DNA of 64,000 nt from Oxalobacteraceae sp. CFBP 8761 (GTDB taxonomy: Bacteria > Pseudomonadota > Gammaproteobacteria > Burkholderiales > Burkholderiaceae_D): positions 124,001-188,000 of the forward strand of contig JACYUE010000003.1 in the NCBI GenBank assembly GCA_014841595.1, given 5' to 3'. Under the pieces are notes generated by a model. That model was given only the letters and a program-made list of their open reading frames with translations, did no database searches and was not told the origin of the DNA. Below are positions 34,981-44,522 of the stretch, in pieces. The stretch's first letter is position 1. Each line of letters opens with the position of its first letter. The position numbers and the translations under genes are program-made.

Positions 34981-35748
34981 CTACCGTGCCAGTAGTTCTT
35001 TTACATGGCGCACGGGGATCGCATAGGTGATCCCGCTCGGCGCCGTGATTGCGGTTTCCTTCAAGCCCTTCACAAACACCATATTGATCACCCCCAGAAC
35101 CTGTCCGGTGTCGGGGTCATATAGCGGACTGCCACTGTTGCCCGGATAGGCAGTCCCATCAAGCTGATAGATGCTGAAGGCCGTGCGTTGTAATTGGGCC
35201 ACGGCGCGTGCATCGAGTCGGCGCGCACTAAGCGATGGCTGCATGACCGGGGTGATTGCCGCCAGCAGCGCGCGGTGCGTCGCCGGATACAACCCCAGCA
35301 CCATGCCGAGCGGGAATCCGGTGAATGCCAGCGCCTGCCCTTCGGCCGCCATGCTCGCCTCGCCCAGCCGCATTGCGGGCAATGGCGCCCCTTCAAAGCG
35401 CAGGTGCGCCAGGTCATGCTGGCGATCAACGCCGATCACCTGGACCGCGCGAAAACGTACACCGGTGCCATCAGGGATGACAATACCCAGTTGTTCGAGC
35501 CTTGCCCCATCAAGCTGATTCGGCACGACGTGAGCATTTGTGATCACGCTCAGGCCGTCGCCGACCACAAACCCCGTGCCGCTGAACACGATGGCCGGGC
35601 TGCGGGTCTGCATTTGCGTGCCAATGCCCACGATCGAAGGCTTGACCGCTGCCACCGTCTGAACCAGAGTCGCGGAGATTGCGGGCAGACCCATGCTCCA
35701 GGCTAGCACCCCTGCTGCCAGCTTCATTCCAATCATTCGACGCATCAT
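34981..35748 (-). CDS. Exported trypsin-like (S1/DegP-type) serine protease
   Basis: A 255-residue protein with a signal peptide (about 1-27) and a chymotrypsin-fold protease domain with all three catalytic residues: His in NAHVV, Asp in DRQHDLAHL and Ser in GNSGSPLYD. No PDZ domain follows, so it is a short, single-domain form. It lies between the export and chain-length genes of the polysaccharide locus; a role in trimming secreted PEP-CTERM proteins is possible but unproven. Start at the ATG at 35748, preceded by GAGAAG. Confidence 0.87.
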   Translation of the reverse strand: MMRRMIGMKLAAGVLAWSMGLPAISATLVQTVAAVKPSIVGIGTQMQTRSPAIVFSGTGFVVGDGLSVITNAHVVPNQLDGARLEQLGIVIPDGTGVRFRAVQVIGVDRQHDLAHLRFEGAPLPAMRLGEASMAAEGQALAFTGFPLGMVLGLYPATHRALLAAITPVMQPSLSARRLDARAVAQLQRTAFSIYQLDGTAYPGNSGSPLYDPDTGQVLGVINMVFVKGLKETAITAPSGITYAIPVRHVKELLAR

Positions 35749-35823
35749 CAGGACTTCTCGACTTCTCTGTGTAGTGTAGTTGCACAACGGAAGCAATCGT
35801 ACGGACCATTTCGGAATTTAGCC

Positions 35824-35853
35824 ATTATAATAAGAACCTTTGAATTTGAGCAA
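35824..35853 (-). promoter_or_regulatory. Sigma-70 promoter of the serine protease gene
   Basis: Leftward TTGCTC (35853-35848), 18-base spacer, perfect TATAAT (35829-35824). Confidence 0.6.
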
Positions 35854-36147
35854 CACGCCTTTCTTCCTGCTTCATCACGATCCAGCAGCAACGGTTCAAA
35901 AAAATACACCAAGCAAGTTCATCAAATGTTTGCGATAATGCAACAATTAAGCGTGCACTAATGAAATTTATTTAAGATTCCCGACCGCTGTTTGCGGATG
36001 TGTTGCAAACAATGGTACCAATTACCCAGAATCGCTGGATTTCCTAACCCTCAATTGCAATTGCTTAGGGTACAAGCGATCATGCACGTTGTTTATTTGT
36101 GAGCCTGGTTTTTTAGGAACCGGGACCTGACCGGCGAGACCGATACG
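35854..36147. other. AT-rich control region before the exopolysaccharide operon
   Basis: This 294-base stretch has no credible gene. It should hold the promoter of the chain-length gene, but nothing is clear: one option is TTGCAA (from about 36003) with CAGAAT 18 bases later; another is an extended -10 near 35930 (TGCGATAAT). The palindrome CAATTGCAATTG (36052-36063) is the only obvious operator-like site. No sigma-54 -24/-12 pair is present. Confidence 0.5.
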
Positions 36148-37683
36148 ATGGCTGAAATTACTTCCCAGATTCTTAACTTATTAAAAGCCATCGGCAAGTA
36201 CCGCTGGCATGCGGTCATCATCGCCTGGGTAGTGGCGCTGGCCGGGTGGCTGGTCGTCTATACACTACCCAATCAGTACCAGGCCTCGGCTCGCGTTTAC
36301 GTTGATACCCAGAGCATCCTCAAGCCACTGCTCTCCGGCATGACCATGCTGCCCAACCTGGAGCAGCAGGTGCTGTTCATGCGCCGCACGCTGATCAGCC
36401 GTCCGAACGTGGAACGCGTCGTGCGCGAGGTTGACCTGGATGTCAAAGCGAGCGACGCGAAGGAAATGAACAAGCTGGTCGACGACATGATGGCCAACAT
36501 CAAGATTGCCGGCACTGAACGCGATGACATCTACACCATCAGCTACACGGGCACCAGCGCGCGCGAAGGTAAGGACGTGGTCCAGGCTTTCCTGACGATC
36601 TTCGTCGAAGGCAGCTTTGGCGGCAAGAAGCAGGATTCCGACAAGGCAGTCGAATTCATCGACGACCAGATCCGTAGCTACGAAGAACGCCTGGCCGAAG
36701 CCGAGAACGCGCTCAAGGAATTCAAGATCAAGAACATCGGCATGTTGCCGAGCCAAGGCGCCGACTACGGCTCGCGCATGATGGCCACCAATGAAGCGCT
36801 GAACCAGGCGCGTCTGGAACTGGCTGAGGCAGAACAGGCGCGCAATGCAATTCGCCGCCAGATTTCGGGCGACAACCGCGGCGGCAGCGGCACGCGTGCT
36901 GCGCCGATCTTCGTCGATCCGGTCATGGACGAACGCATCGCCAACGTCAACAAGACGCTCGACACACTGCGCACCCAGTACACCGAGCAGCATCCCGACA
37001 TCGTCGCCAATCGCCGCCTGCTCGAGCAGTTGCTGGAACGCCGCGCCGAGGCTGCCAAGAACACCAAACCAAGCCTGGATCCGGGTGCGAGCTACAGCCC
37101 GATGTTGCAGCAGTTGACTGTACAATTGTCCGATGCCGAAGCGCGCGTCGCTTCGCTGCAAGCGCGTGTGGCCGAATTCAGTTCGCGTTCCGGTCGCCTG
37201 CGCGGCCAGGGCGAGCAGGTGCCCGAGATCGAGGCCCAGTTGGCACGCCTGAACCGCGACTACGAAGTCAATCGCGAAAACTACCAGAAGCTGGTCGAGC
37301 GCCGCGAGTCGGCCAAGCTGTCGGGGGACCTGTCGTCGGCCACCGACATGCTCACCTTCCGCGTGATTGACCCGCCAACGGCACCAAATATTCCAAGCGG
37401 CCCGAACCGTCTGCGACTGTTCTCGCTGGTCTTTGTCGCCGCCCTCCTCGCCGGCCTGGCCGGTGCGTTCCTGTTGAGCCAGCTGCGTCCGACTTTCCTG
37501 AGCCAGGCTGCGCTGCGTGACGCAACGGGTCTGCCGATCCTCGGGTCGGTGAGCATGAACTGGACCGCCGAACAGACCGTGCTGCGCAAGCGCCGCCTGC
37601 TCGCCTTGGCCGCCTCGGTGCTGGTGCTGTTCGGCCTGTATGGTGCCGGCGTCGCCGCCATCCTGGTTCGCACGACGATGTAA
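36148..37683 (+). CDS. XrtA system polysaccharide chain-length determinant (Wzz/GNVR type)
   Basis: A 511-residue inner-membrane protein: first span at about 22-40, Wzz domain, long coiled coil (about 180-390), GNVR-like segment (RLNRDYEVNRENYQKLVERRE) and C-terminal spans around 430-450 and 490-508. It sets the length of the exopolysaccharide and works with the tyrosine kinase encoded next. It opens the long rightward operon. No kinase domain is fused to it, in keeping with the split arrangement of PEP-CTERM loci. Confidence 0.92.
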   Translation: MAEITSQILNLLKAIGKYRWHAVIIAWVVALAGWLVVYTLPNQYQASARVYVDTQSILKPLLSGMTMLPNLEQQVLFMRRTLISRPNVERVVREVDLDVKASDAKEMNKLVDDMMANIKIAGTERDDIYTISYTGTSAREGKDVVQAFLTIFVEGSFGGKKQDSDKAVEFIDDQIRSYEERLAEAENALKEFKIKNIGMLPSQGADYGSRMMATNEALNQARLELAEAEQARNAIRRQISGDNRGGSGTRAAPIFVDPVMDERIANVNKTLDTLRTQYTEQHPDIVANRRLLEQLLERRAEAAKNTKPSLDPGASYSPMLQQLTVQLSDAEARVASLQARVAEFSSRSGRLRGQGEQVPEIEAQLARLNRDYEVNRENYQKLVERRESAKLSGDLSSATDMLTFRVIDPPTAPNIPSGPNRLRLFSLVFVAALLAGLAGAFLLSQLRPTFLSQAALRDATGLPILGSVSMNWTAEQTVLRKRRLLALAASVLVLFGLYGAGVAAILVRTTM

Positions 37684-37709
37684 GGCCGGTTGGCCATCAA
37701 GGAGCAAAT

Positions 37710-38663
37710 GTGAGCATTATCGAAAAAGCGGCCAGCCGCATTGACCAGCAGCGCCAGAACGCTGCTCCCACTCCCGCTGCCAGTACCGCGGCGGATCAGA
37801 GCGATCCAATCGTCACCAATCCCGAATTCATCCCGGCGCGCCAGGCATCGCAGGATGCCGTCCGTGCGGAACCGGTTCTGACCACCGCCCCGGCGTCCGA
37901 TGCCCCCCGCGAGGAGCTACTTGCCGGGCGCCAAAGCACCCGCCGCATCGAACTGGACCTGGCACGCATGCGCGAGCTGGGCATGGTGACGGCAGCGGGT
38001 GGACGCACCAACTTGCTGGAAGAGTTCCGCATCATCAAGCGCCCGCTGCTCAAGCGCGCCTTTGCCGAACGCGGTCCCAAGGAAAATCCGGGCAACCTGA
38101 TCATGGTGACAAGCTCGCTGCCGGGCGAAGGCAAGACCTACAGCGCGATCAACCTGGCCATGAGCATTGCCATGGAGCTCGATCACACCGTCCTGCTGGT
38201 CGATGCCGACGTGGCGCGCCCTTCGGTGTTGCGCACGCTCGGCCTGCCCGCCCAGCGCGGCCTGATGGACATCCTGCTGGACGACACGCTCGATCTGTCG
38301 GACGTCATGTTGCGCACCAACGTCGACACGCTGTCCATTCTGCCGGCCGGCACCAGCACGCCGCGCGCGACCGAACTGCTGGCCAGCTCGACGATGACAG
38401 CGATGGTGCACGAGCTGGCGCACCGCTATCCGGACCGCGTGATCATCTTCGACTCGCCGCCCCTGATGCTCACCAGTGAATCGCGCGTGCTGGCCAGCCA
38501 CATGGGCCAGATCGTCGTGGTGGTAGAAGCCCAGACCACGACCCAGCACGCAGTCAAGGAAGCCCTGCAGCAGCTCGAAGGAATGGCAAACGTCAATCTC
38601 CTGTACAACAAGACCAGGGATATTCCTGGCATTGAAGAAACGTATGATTATCACTATGGCTAA
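37710..38663 (+). CDS. XrtA-associated tyrosine autokinase
   Basis: A 317-residue BY-kinase: Walker A SLPGEGKTYSAINLA (about 136-150), Walker A' LLVDADVARPSVL, Walker B VIIFDSPPL, and a short C-terminal tyrosine cluster (YDYHYG). It phosphorylates itself on the tail and controls polymerisation and export with the chain-length protein. Start is GTG at 37710 with GGAG nine bases before; the overlapping ATG at 37708 reads straight into a stop. Confidence 0.92.
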   Translation: MSIIEKAASRIDQQRQNAAPTPAASTAADQSDPIVTNPEFIPARQASQDAVRAEPVLTTAPASDAPREELLAGRQSTRRIELDLARMRELGMVTAAGGRTNLLEEFRIIKRPLLKRAFAERGPKENPGNLIMVTSSLPGEGKTYSAINLAMSIAMELDHTVLLVDADVARPSVLRTLGLPAQRGLMDILLDDTLDLSDVMLRTNVDTLSILPAGTSTPRATELLASSTMTAMVHELAHRYPDRVIIFDSPPLMLTSESRVLASHMGQIVVVVEAQTTTQHAVKEALQQLEGMANVNLLYNKTRDIPGIEETYDYHYG

Positions 38664-40269
38664 AGGGCGCGCTGGCCGTGCCATGCCGCGCCTGGCGCCG
38701 CTGGCGGCGGCTGCGATGCTGCTGGCCGCATTCCCGGCGCAGGCCGAATGGAGAGTCACGCCGACGCTGCTCGTCAGTGAGATCTGGACGGATAACGTCA
38801 ACCTGACCGAAGACGCGCTCGCATACAGCGACCTGATCACTCAAGTATCGCCCGGCATTACGGTGCTCAACCGCAGCCGGCGCCTGAAAGTCGAGGCCAC
38901 CGCACAGTTGCACGCGTTCGCGTACCTGCACGGCAACGACAACCGCGATCGGTCCGACCCTGATGTCATCGGCCAGAACTTCAATACCTCGAATACGCAG
39001 CGCACCTACCGTGGCACGCTCAACGGCGAAGTCGTGCGCGACCTGTTCTTCATCGACGCCAGCGCCTCACGTGGGCAGCGGAGCGTCTCGGCCTTCGGTC
39101 CGCGCGCCGGCAACGACATGTACTCGAACCGCAACCGTGCGGATATCGACAGCTGGAGTATCAGCCCCTACCTGACCCATACGTTCGGCAATGTTGCGGC
39201 AGGTACACTGCGCTACACGCGTGACTCGGTCGGCGGTGGCGATACCCTCGGTTATCGCGGCACCGGTGGCGACACCATCCAGGCCACACTCAACAGCGGC
39301 CGAGGCTTCCGGACAGTTGGCTGGGGCATCTCGTATCTCAAGCAGGAACTGGGCGGCGCCGAGTATGGCGATTCGTCAACCGAAAACCTGTCAGGCAATC
39401 TGCGGTACGTCCTCACCCAGCGCCTGTCGCTGCTGGCCAACGCCGGCTATGACCGTTACCGGTACGAGGGACTGGGCGATGGCGACCAGGGCGCCAACTG
39501 GTCACTGGGCTTTGCCTGGTCGCCATCGCTGCGCACCAATGTCCAGGCGACGCTGGGTCGTCACTTCTACGGCACCACCGGCACGCTGTCCGTGCTGCAC
39601 CGGTCCCGTCACACGACCTGGAACATCAGCTACGACGATGCGGTAACCACGTCGCGCCAGCAATTCCTGCTGCCCTCGACCTTCGATACAGCAGGCCTGC
39701 TCGACAGCATGTTCACCACGGCCTATCCCGATCCGATCGAGCGCCAACGCATCGTCGCAGCCTACATCCAGGCGAACGGTCTGCCGCCATCGCTGACCGA
39801 GAGCGTCAACTACCTGAGTAACCGGTTCCTGCGCCAGAAATCGCTGCGCGCATCGGTGGGATACCGCAGGGGGTTCAGCAACGCCGTGTTCTCGGTATAT
39901 GCCACCGACCGCAATGCGCTGTCTTCCCAGCAAAGCGACAGTCCGCTGCTGGGCAGCCAGCAAATCGGCCTGAACGATAATGTGCGACAGAGTGGCTTCA
40001 ACGCTAACTATACATACCGTCTCAGTTCGCGCTCCAATTTGACTGCCTCCTACAACTTCGACCAGAGCGAATCCCGCTCGGTCGGTCTTGAAGACCAGCA
40101 AAGCACGCTTCGTCTTGGCGTATCACGCCGTTTCGGCGACCTGCTCGGCGCGGTCGACCTGCGCCGTCGCAGCGGCGACGTCGGACGCTGGAACAGCGAC
40201 CGCAGCGATATTGGCGGTGGCACCTACACCGAGCACGCCATGGTGGCGACCCTGTCCATGCAGTTCTAA
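38644..40269 (+). CDS. PEP-CTERM system outer-membrane beta-barrel protein (TIGR03016-like)
   Basis: About 541 residues: signal peptide ending AQAEW, then a barrel of alternating polar/hydrophobic strands to a terminal aromatic residue (LSMQF). It matches the large conserved barrel of PEP-CTERM loci, thought to pass or hold the polysaccharide at the outer membrane. The start lies inside the 3' end of the kinase gene: ATG 38644 (GAAGAAA upstream) or ATG 38656. Confidence 0.87.
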   Translation: MIITMAKGRAGRAMPRLAPLAAAAMLLAAFPAQAEWRVTPTLLVSEIWTDNVNLTEDALAYSDLITQVSPGITVLNRSRRLKVEATAQLHAFAYLHGNDNRDRSDPDVIGQNFNTSNTQRTYRGTLNGEVVRDLFFIDASASRGQRSVSAFGPRAGNDMYSNRNRADIDSWSISPYLTHTFGNVAAGTLRYTRDSVGGGDTLGYRGTGGDTIQATLNSGRGFRTVGWGISYLKQELGGAEYGDSSTENLSGNLRYVLTQRLSLLANAGYDRYRYEGLGDGDQGANWSLGFAWSPSLRTNVQATLGRHFYGTTGTLSVLHRSRHTTWNISYDDAVTTSRQQFLLPSTFDTAGLLDSMFTTAYPDPIERQRIVAAYIQANGLPPSLTESVNYLSNRFLRQKSLRASVGYRRGFSNAVFSVYATDRNALSSQQSDSPLLGSQQIGLNDNVRQSGFNANYTYRLSSRSNLTASYNFDQSESRSVGLEDQQSTLRLGVSRRFGDLLGAVDLRRRSGDVGRWNSDRSDIGGGTYTEHAMVATLSMQF

Positions 40270-40286
40270 AAACAGCGACAATCACG

Positions 40287-41327
40287 ATGTACGAATCTTA
40301 TTACGGCCTGTCGGCCAAGCCCTTCCAGCTCCGCCCTGACCCGCATTTCTTCTATGGGTCCAAGGGCCACAAGCGCGCCATGGCCTACCTCGAGTACGGC
40401 CTGTCGCAAGGCGAGGGCTTCATCGTCATCACGGGCGAAGTCGGCGCCGGCAAGACCACGCTCGTGCGCAATATGCTGGGCAAACTGCCGCTCGACCAGA
40501 TCGTGGCCGCGCACATCGTCAACACCAGCCTCGATCCCGAAGACACGCTGCGCATGGTGGTGTCGAGCTTTGGCCTGCCGTACGAAGGCCAGAGCAAGGC
40601 CGAGCTGCTCAACCGCCTCGAACAGTTCCTGCGCACGGTCGACCGCCAGGGCAAGCGCGCCCTGCTCGTGATCGACGAAGCCCAGAACCTCAACGCCCGC
40701 ACGGTTGAAGAACTGCGCATGCTGTCGAACTTCCAGACCGACGAACGCTCGCTGCTGCAGACGTTCCTGCTGGGCCAGCCCGAGTTTCGCGCCACGTTGC
40801 ACAGCCCCGGCATGCAGCAGCTGCGCCAGCGTGTCATCGCCAGCTACCACCTGGGCCCAATGGATGCGGCCGAGACGCGCGCGTATGTCGAGCACCGCCT
40901 GAGCACCGTCGGCTGGCAGGGCACGCCATCGTTCGACGACGGCGCCTACAGTGCGATCTACGCCTACAGCGGCGGCATCCCGCGCAAGACCAACACGCTG
41001 ATGGACCGCGTGCTCCTGATGGGCTACCTGGAAGAACTGCAGGCGTTCACCGAAGCGCACATCAACGACGTGGTGCGCGACATCTCGGAAGAATTCGACG
41101 CGCCCGATACCGACGACCTGGGCGATGCAAACGACCAGAAAATCGGCGGCGACCACGGCAACGAGCCACACCCGGGCGAGCGCCGCGCCAGCGTCGAGCA
41201 GCTCGACGAGCGCATGATGCGCCTCGAGAAATCGATCGTGTCGGTGCTGTCGATCCTGAAAAAGATCGCCGCCACGCCACCCAACGCCTCCGGCGCCGCG
41301 CCCCACCACCCGGACCACCAGGAATAA
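40287..41327 (+). CDS. XrtA-associated ATPase (ExeA-like AAA)
   Basis: A 346-residue ATPase of the ExeA/GspA type: MYESYYGLSAKPF start, Walker A GEVGAGKTTL, Walker B LLVIDEAQNL and the sensor region FLLGQPEF. After the AAA domain (to about 270) comes a Glu/Asp-rich linker and a short helix; no membrane span is seen. Usual member of XrtA loci, between the barrel and deacetylase genes; its exact job is not known. Confidence 0.9.
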   Translation: MYESYYGLSAKPFQLRPDPHFFYGSKGHKRAMAYLEYGLSQGEGFIVITGEVGAGKTTLVRNMLGKLPLDQIVAAHIVNTSLDPEDTLRMVVSSFGLPYEGQSKAELLNRLEQFLRTVDRQGKRALLVIDEAQNLNARTVEELRMLSNFQTDERSLLQTFLLGQPEFRATLHSPGMQQLRQRVIASYHLGPMDAAETRAYVEHRLSTVGWQGTPSFDDGAYSAIYAYSGGIPRKTNTLMDRVLLMGYLEELQAFTEAHINDVVRDISEEFDAPDTDDLGDANDQKIGGDHGNEPHPGERRASVEQLDERMMRLEKSIVSVLSILKKIAATPPNASGAAPHHPDHQE

Positions 41328-41333
41328 CCCGCC

Positions 41334-42218
41334 ATGAAAATGACCGCTCCCGCAGCCCGACCGCGTCCAGCGCCGGGTGAAAAAATCCGCAATGCGATGA
41401 CCTGCGACGTGGAAGACTACTTCCAGGTGTCGGCCTTTGCCCCGTACATCGATCGCGACAGCTGGCCGACGCGCGAATGCCGCGTCGAAGCCAATATGGA
41501 ACGCATCCTCGCGCTGTACGAGCGCGAAGGCGTGCGCGCGACCTTCTTCACGCTGGGCTGGATCGCCGAGCGCTATCCCGCGATGGTGCGCCGCATCGTC
41601 GAAGCGGGCCACGAACTGGCCAGCCACGGCTATGGCCATCTGCGCGCCTCGGACCAGAGCCGCGCCGAATTCGACAACGATATCCGCTCGGCCAAGGCAC
41701 TGCTGGAAGACATCGGCGGCCAGGCCGTCGTCGGCTACCGCGCGCCGAGTTTTTCGATCGGCCACGGCAATCTGTGGGCGCTCGACGCACTGCACGAAGC
41801 GGGCTACAAGTACAGCTCGAGCATCTACCCGATCGCGCACGACCACTACGGCATGCCCGACGCGCCGCGTTTCGCGTTCTACCCGAACGGCCCGGACGGC
41901 ATCCTCGAAGTGCCGATCACCACGGTGAAGATGGCTGGCCGTCACCTGCCGGCCGGCGGCGGCGGTTACTTCCGCCTGCTGCCGTATGCGCTGTCGCGCT
42001 GGATGATGGAAAAGGTCAACCGCGAAGACGGCGAGTCGGCCCTGTTCTACTTCCACCCGTGGGAAATCGACACTGACCAGCCACGGCCCGACGGCCTGGG
42101 CGCCAAGGCGAAGTTCCGTCACTACGTCAATATCGACCGCATGGAGCGCCGTCTCGAACAGCTGGCGCGTGATTTCAAGTGGGACCGCATGGACCGCATC
42201 TTCCTGGACAAGCCATGA
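41334..42218 (+). CDS. XrtA system polysaccharide deacetylase (CE4)
   Basis: A 294-residue NodB-type deacetylase: TCDVEDYF with the catalytic Asp pair, HELASHGYGH zinc motif, YRAPSFSIG and a late FYFHPWEID His. It resembles the TIGR03006 type of PEP-CTERM loci and should remove acetyl groups from the polymer or a precursor. No signal peptide is visible, so it is cytoplasmic or uses an unusual route. Overlaps the next gene by four bases (ATGA). Confidence 0.92.
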   Translation: MKMTAPAARPRPAPGEKIRNAMTCDVEDYFQVSAFAPYIDRDSWPTRECRVEANMERILALYEREGVRATFFTLGWIAERYPAMVRRIVEAGHELASHGYGHLRASDQSRAEFDNDIRSAKALLEDIGGQAVVGYRAPSFSIGHGNLWALDALHEAGYKYSSSIYPIAHDHYGMPDAPRFAFYPNGPDGILEVPITTVKMAGRHLPAGGGGYFRLLPYALSRWMMEKVNREDGESALFYFHPWEIDTDQPRPDGLGAKAKFRHYVNIDRMERRLEQLARDFKWDRMDRIFLDKP

Positions 42219-43315
42219 ATTCGATCATCGAAGCGGCGCAGGCCCGGCGCGCGGCGCCCGTCGCCGCTGCGGCCGGTCCGCAGACGCTGCATTTGATGAC
42301 GCCGCAGAGCGCGGCGCGCTGGGATGCATTCGTACGGGCCTGTCCGGAAGCGACGTTCTTCCACCTGTCCGGCTGGCAGTCCGTGATCGAGCAATCGTTC
42401 GGCATCAAGACCTGGTTCTACTTCGTCGAGCAGGACGGCCAGATCCAGGGCGTGCTGCCGCTGGCAGAGATCAAGAGCCGCCTGTTTGGCCATTCGCTCG
42501 GCGCGATGCCGTTCTGCGTCTACGGCGGCGTGGCGGCCATCGACGACGGCGCGCGCGTGCTGCTCGATGGCGCGGCCGATGCGCTGGCGCGCCAGCTCGG
42601 CGTGGGCCACCTCGAATACCGCGCCATGGAGCGTGCGCACCCGCACGACCCAAGCTGGCTGACCAAGGAACTGTACGTCACGTTCCGCAAAGAGATCAGC
42701 GCGGTGGATGACGAGAACCTCAACGCCATCCCGCGCAAGCAGCGCGCCATGGTGCGCAAGGGGATCAAGCTGGGCCTGAAAGGCGTGGTCGAGGACAACG
42801 TCGACCATATGTTCACGGCGTATGCCCACAGCGTGCTGCGCCTGGGTACCCCGGTGTTCCCGAAGAAGTACTTTGCGCTGCTGCAGAAGACCTTCGGCGC
42901 CGAATGCGAAGTGCGCTCGATCTATACCAGCGACGACCGCCTGGTCGGCTCGGTGCTGTCGTTCTACTGGCGCGACGAAGTCGTGCCGTACTACGGCGGC
43001 GGCATGGACCTGGCGCGCGAAGTGGCGGGCAATGATTTCATGTACTGGAACCTGATGCAGGCGGCTGCTGCGCGCGGTTGCCGCCTGTTCGACTTCGGCC
43101 GCAGCAAGCTGGGTACCGGCGCCTACGACTTCAAGAAGAACTGGGGTTTTGTTGCCACGCCGCTGCCGTACGAGTACAAGCTGTACGCCACCGATGCGCT
43201 GCCGGACAACAATCCGCTGAACCCCAAGTACCAGTTGTTCATCAAGGTGTGGAAAAAGCTGCCGCTGCCGGTGGCGAACTTCCTGGGCCCTTACATCGTG
43301 CGCAACCTGGGCTGA
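42215..43315 (+). CDS. FemAB family XrtA/PEP-CTERM-associated protein
   Basis: A 366-residue protein with the double GNAT fold of FemAB/CelD proteins (FFHLSGWQSVIEQSFGIKTWF segmentally; RKQRAMVRKGIKLGL; FDFGRSKLGTGAYDFKKNWG). FemAB enzymes move an amino acid from aminoacyl-tRNA to a peptide or sugar; the substrate in PEP-CTERM loci is unknown. Start at the ATG at 42215, coupled to the deacetylase stop. Confidence 0.9.
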   Translation: MNSIIEAAQARRAAPVAAAAGPQTLHLMTPQSAARWDAFVRACPEATFFHLSGWQSVIEQSFGIKTWFYFVEQDGQIQGVLPLAEIKSRLFGHSLGAMPFCVYGGVAAIDDGARVLLDGAADALARQLGVGHLEYRAMERAHPHDPSWLTKELYVTFRKEISAVDDENLNAIPRKQRAMVRKGIKLGLKGVVEDNVDHMFTAYAHSVLRLGTPVFPKKYFALLQKTFGAECEVRSIYTSDDRLVGSVLSFYWRDEVVPYYGGGMDLAREVAGNDFMYWNLMQAAAARGCRLFDFGRSKLGTGAYDFKKNWGFVATPLPYEYKLYATDALPDNNPLNPKYQLFIKVWKKLPLPVANFLGPYIVRNLG

Positions 43316-43319
43316 CAAC

Positions 43320-44522
43320 GTGCAAGACCTGCTGCTGCTGATTCACCGCATCCCCTACCCGCCCAACAAGGGCGACAAGATCCGCTCCTACCACCTGCTC
43401 AAGCACCTGGCGCGCGACTACCGCGTGCACCTGGCCACGTTCGTCGACGATGCCGACGACTGGCAGCACGTGCCGGCGGTGGAGGCGCTGTGTGCCAGCA
43501 GCCATTTCGCCCCTCTTAATCCACTGCGTGCCCGCGTGCGCAGCCTGGGCGCGCTCGTCAAGAACCGCTCGCTGTCGCTCGACTACTACCAGGATGCCGG
43601 ACTGGCGCGCTGGGTCGACCAGGCCGTCGCCACGCACGATATCCAGCGCGTGATGGTGTTCTCGTCACCCATGGCGCAATACGCCGACAAGCTGGGCGAT
43701 GCGCGCCGCGTGATCGACTTTTGCGACGTCGATTCCGATAAATGGCGCCAGTATGCCGAGAAGAAGTCGCCGCCCATGAGCTGGCTGTACCGGCACGAAG
43801 CGCGCCAGTTGCTGCGCTACGAGCGCCAGGTGGCCAGCCAGTACGACGCGTCGCTGTTCGTCTCCGCGCCCGAGGCTGATTTGTTTCGCAAGCTGGCGCC
43901 GGAAAGCGTCGCGCGCATCGGCCACTTCAGCAACGGCGTCGATACCGAATACTTCTCGCCCGAACATGTCTTTGCCAGCCCGTACGCCGCGGGCGAACGC
44001 GCCCTGGTGTTTACGGGCGCGATGGATTACTGGCCAAACGTCGACGCCGTGCAGTGGTTCTGCGACGAGGTCTTCCCTGCCCTGCGCGCGCAGGATCCGG
44101 CGCTGGCCTTCTACATCGTCGGCTCGCGCCCGAATGCCCAGGTCCAGGCGCTTGGCGCCTTGCCGGGCGTGACCGTAACGGGCACCGTGCCCGACGTGCG
44201 CCCGTATATCCGCCACGGCTGCGTGGCGGTGGCGCCGCTGCGCATCGCGCGCGGCATCCAGAACAAGGTGCTCGAAGCGATGGCCATGGCCACGCCGACG
44301 GTGGTCTCGCCGCAGGCGCTCGAAGGCATCGACGCGGCCCCGGGCAGCGAGCTGGCAGTGGCCGACGGCGCACCTGCCTGGATCGAGACCGTGGGCGCGC
44401 TGCTGGCGCGCCAGCACGAACAGAACGCAAGCATGGGCCGCGCCGCACGCGCGCGGGTCGAAGATCACTATAGTTGGCCAAGCAACCTGGCCTGCATCGA
44501 GGAGCGACTGGAATGCACGTGA
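43320..44522 (+). CDS. TIGR03087-family PEP-CTERM/XrtA glycosyltransferase (GT4 type)
   Basis: A 400-residue GT-B glycosyltransferase: N-terminal RIPYPPNKGDKIRSYHLLKHL, later GHFSNGVDTEYF and the donor-site VAPLRIARGIQNKVLEAMA. It should add a sugar to the lipid-linked repeat unit. Start GTG at 43320, four bases after the previous stop; no ATG fits better. Its 3' end overlaps the exosortase gene by ten bases. Confidence 0.9.
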   Translation: MQDLLLLIHRIPYPPNKGDKIRSYHLLKHLARDYRVHLATFVDDADDWQHVPAVEALCASSHFAPLNPLRARVRSLGALVKNRSLSLDYYQDAGLARWVDQAVATHDIQRVMVFSSPMAQYADKLGDARRVIDFCDVDSDKWRQYAEKKSPPMSWLYRHEARQLLRYERQVASQYDASLFVSAPEADLFRKLAPESVARIGHFSNGVDTEYFSPEHVFASPYAAGERALVFTGAMDYWPNVDAVQWFCDEVFPALRAQDPALAFYIVGSRPNAQVQALGALPGVTVTGTVPDVRPYIRHGCVAVAPLRIARGIQNKVLEAMAMATPTVVSPQALEGIDAAPGSELAVADGAPAWIETVGALLARQHEQNASMGRAARARVEDHYSWPSNLACIEERLECT

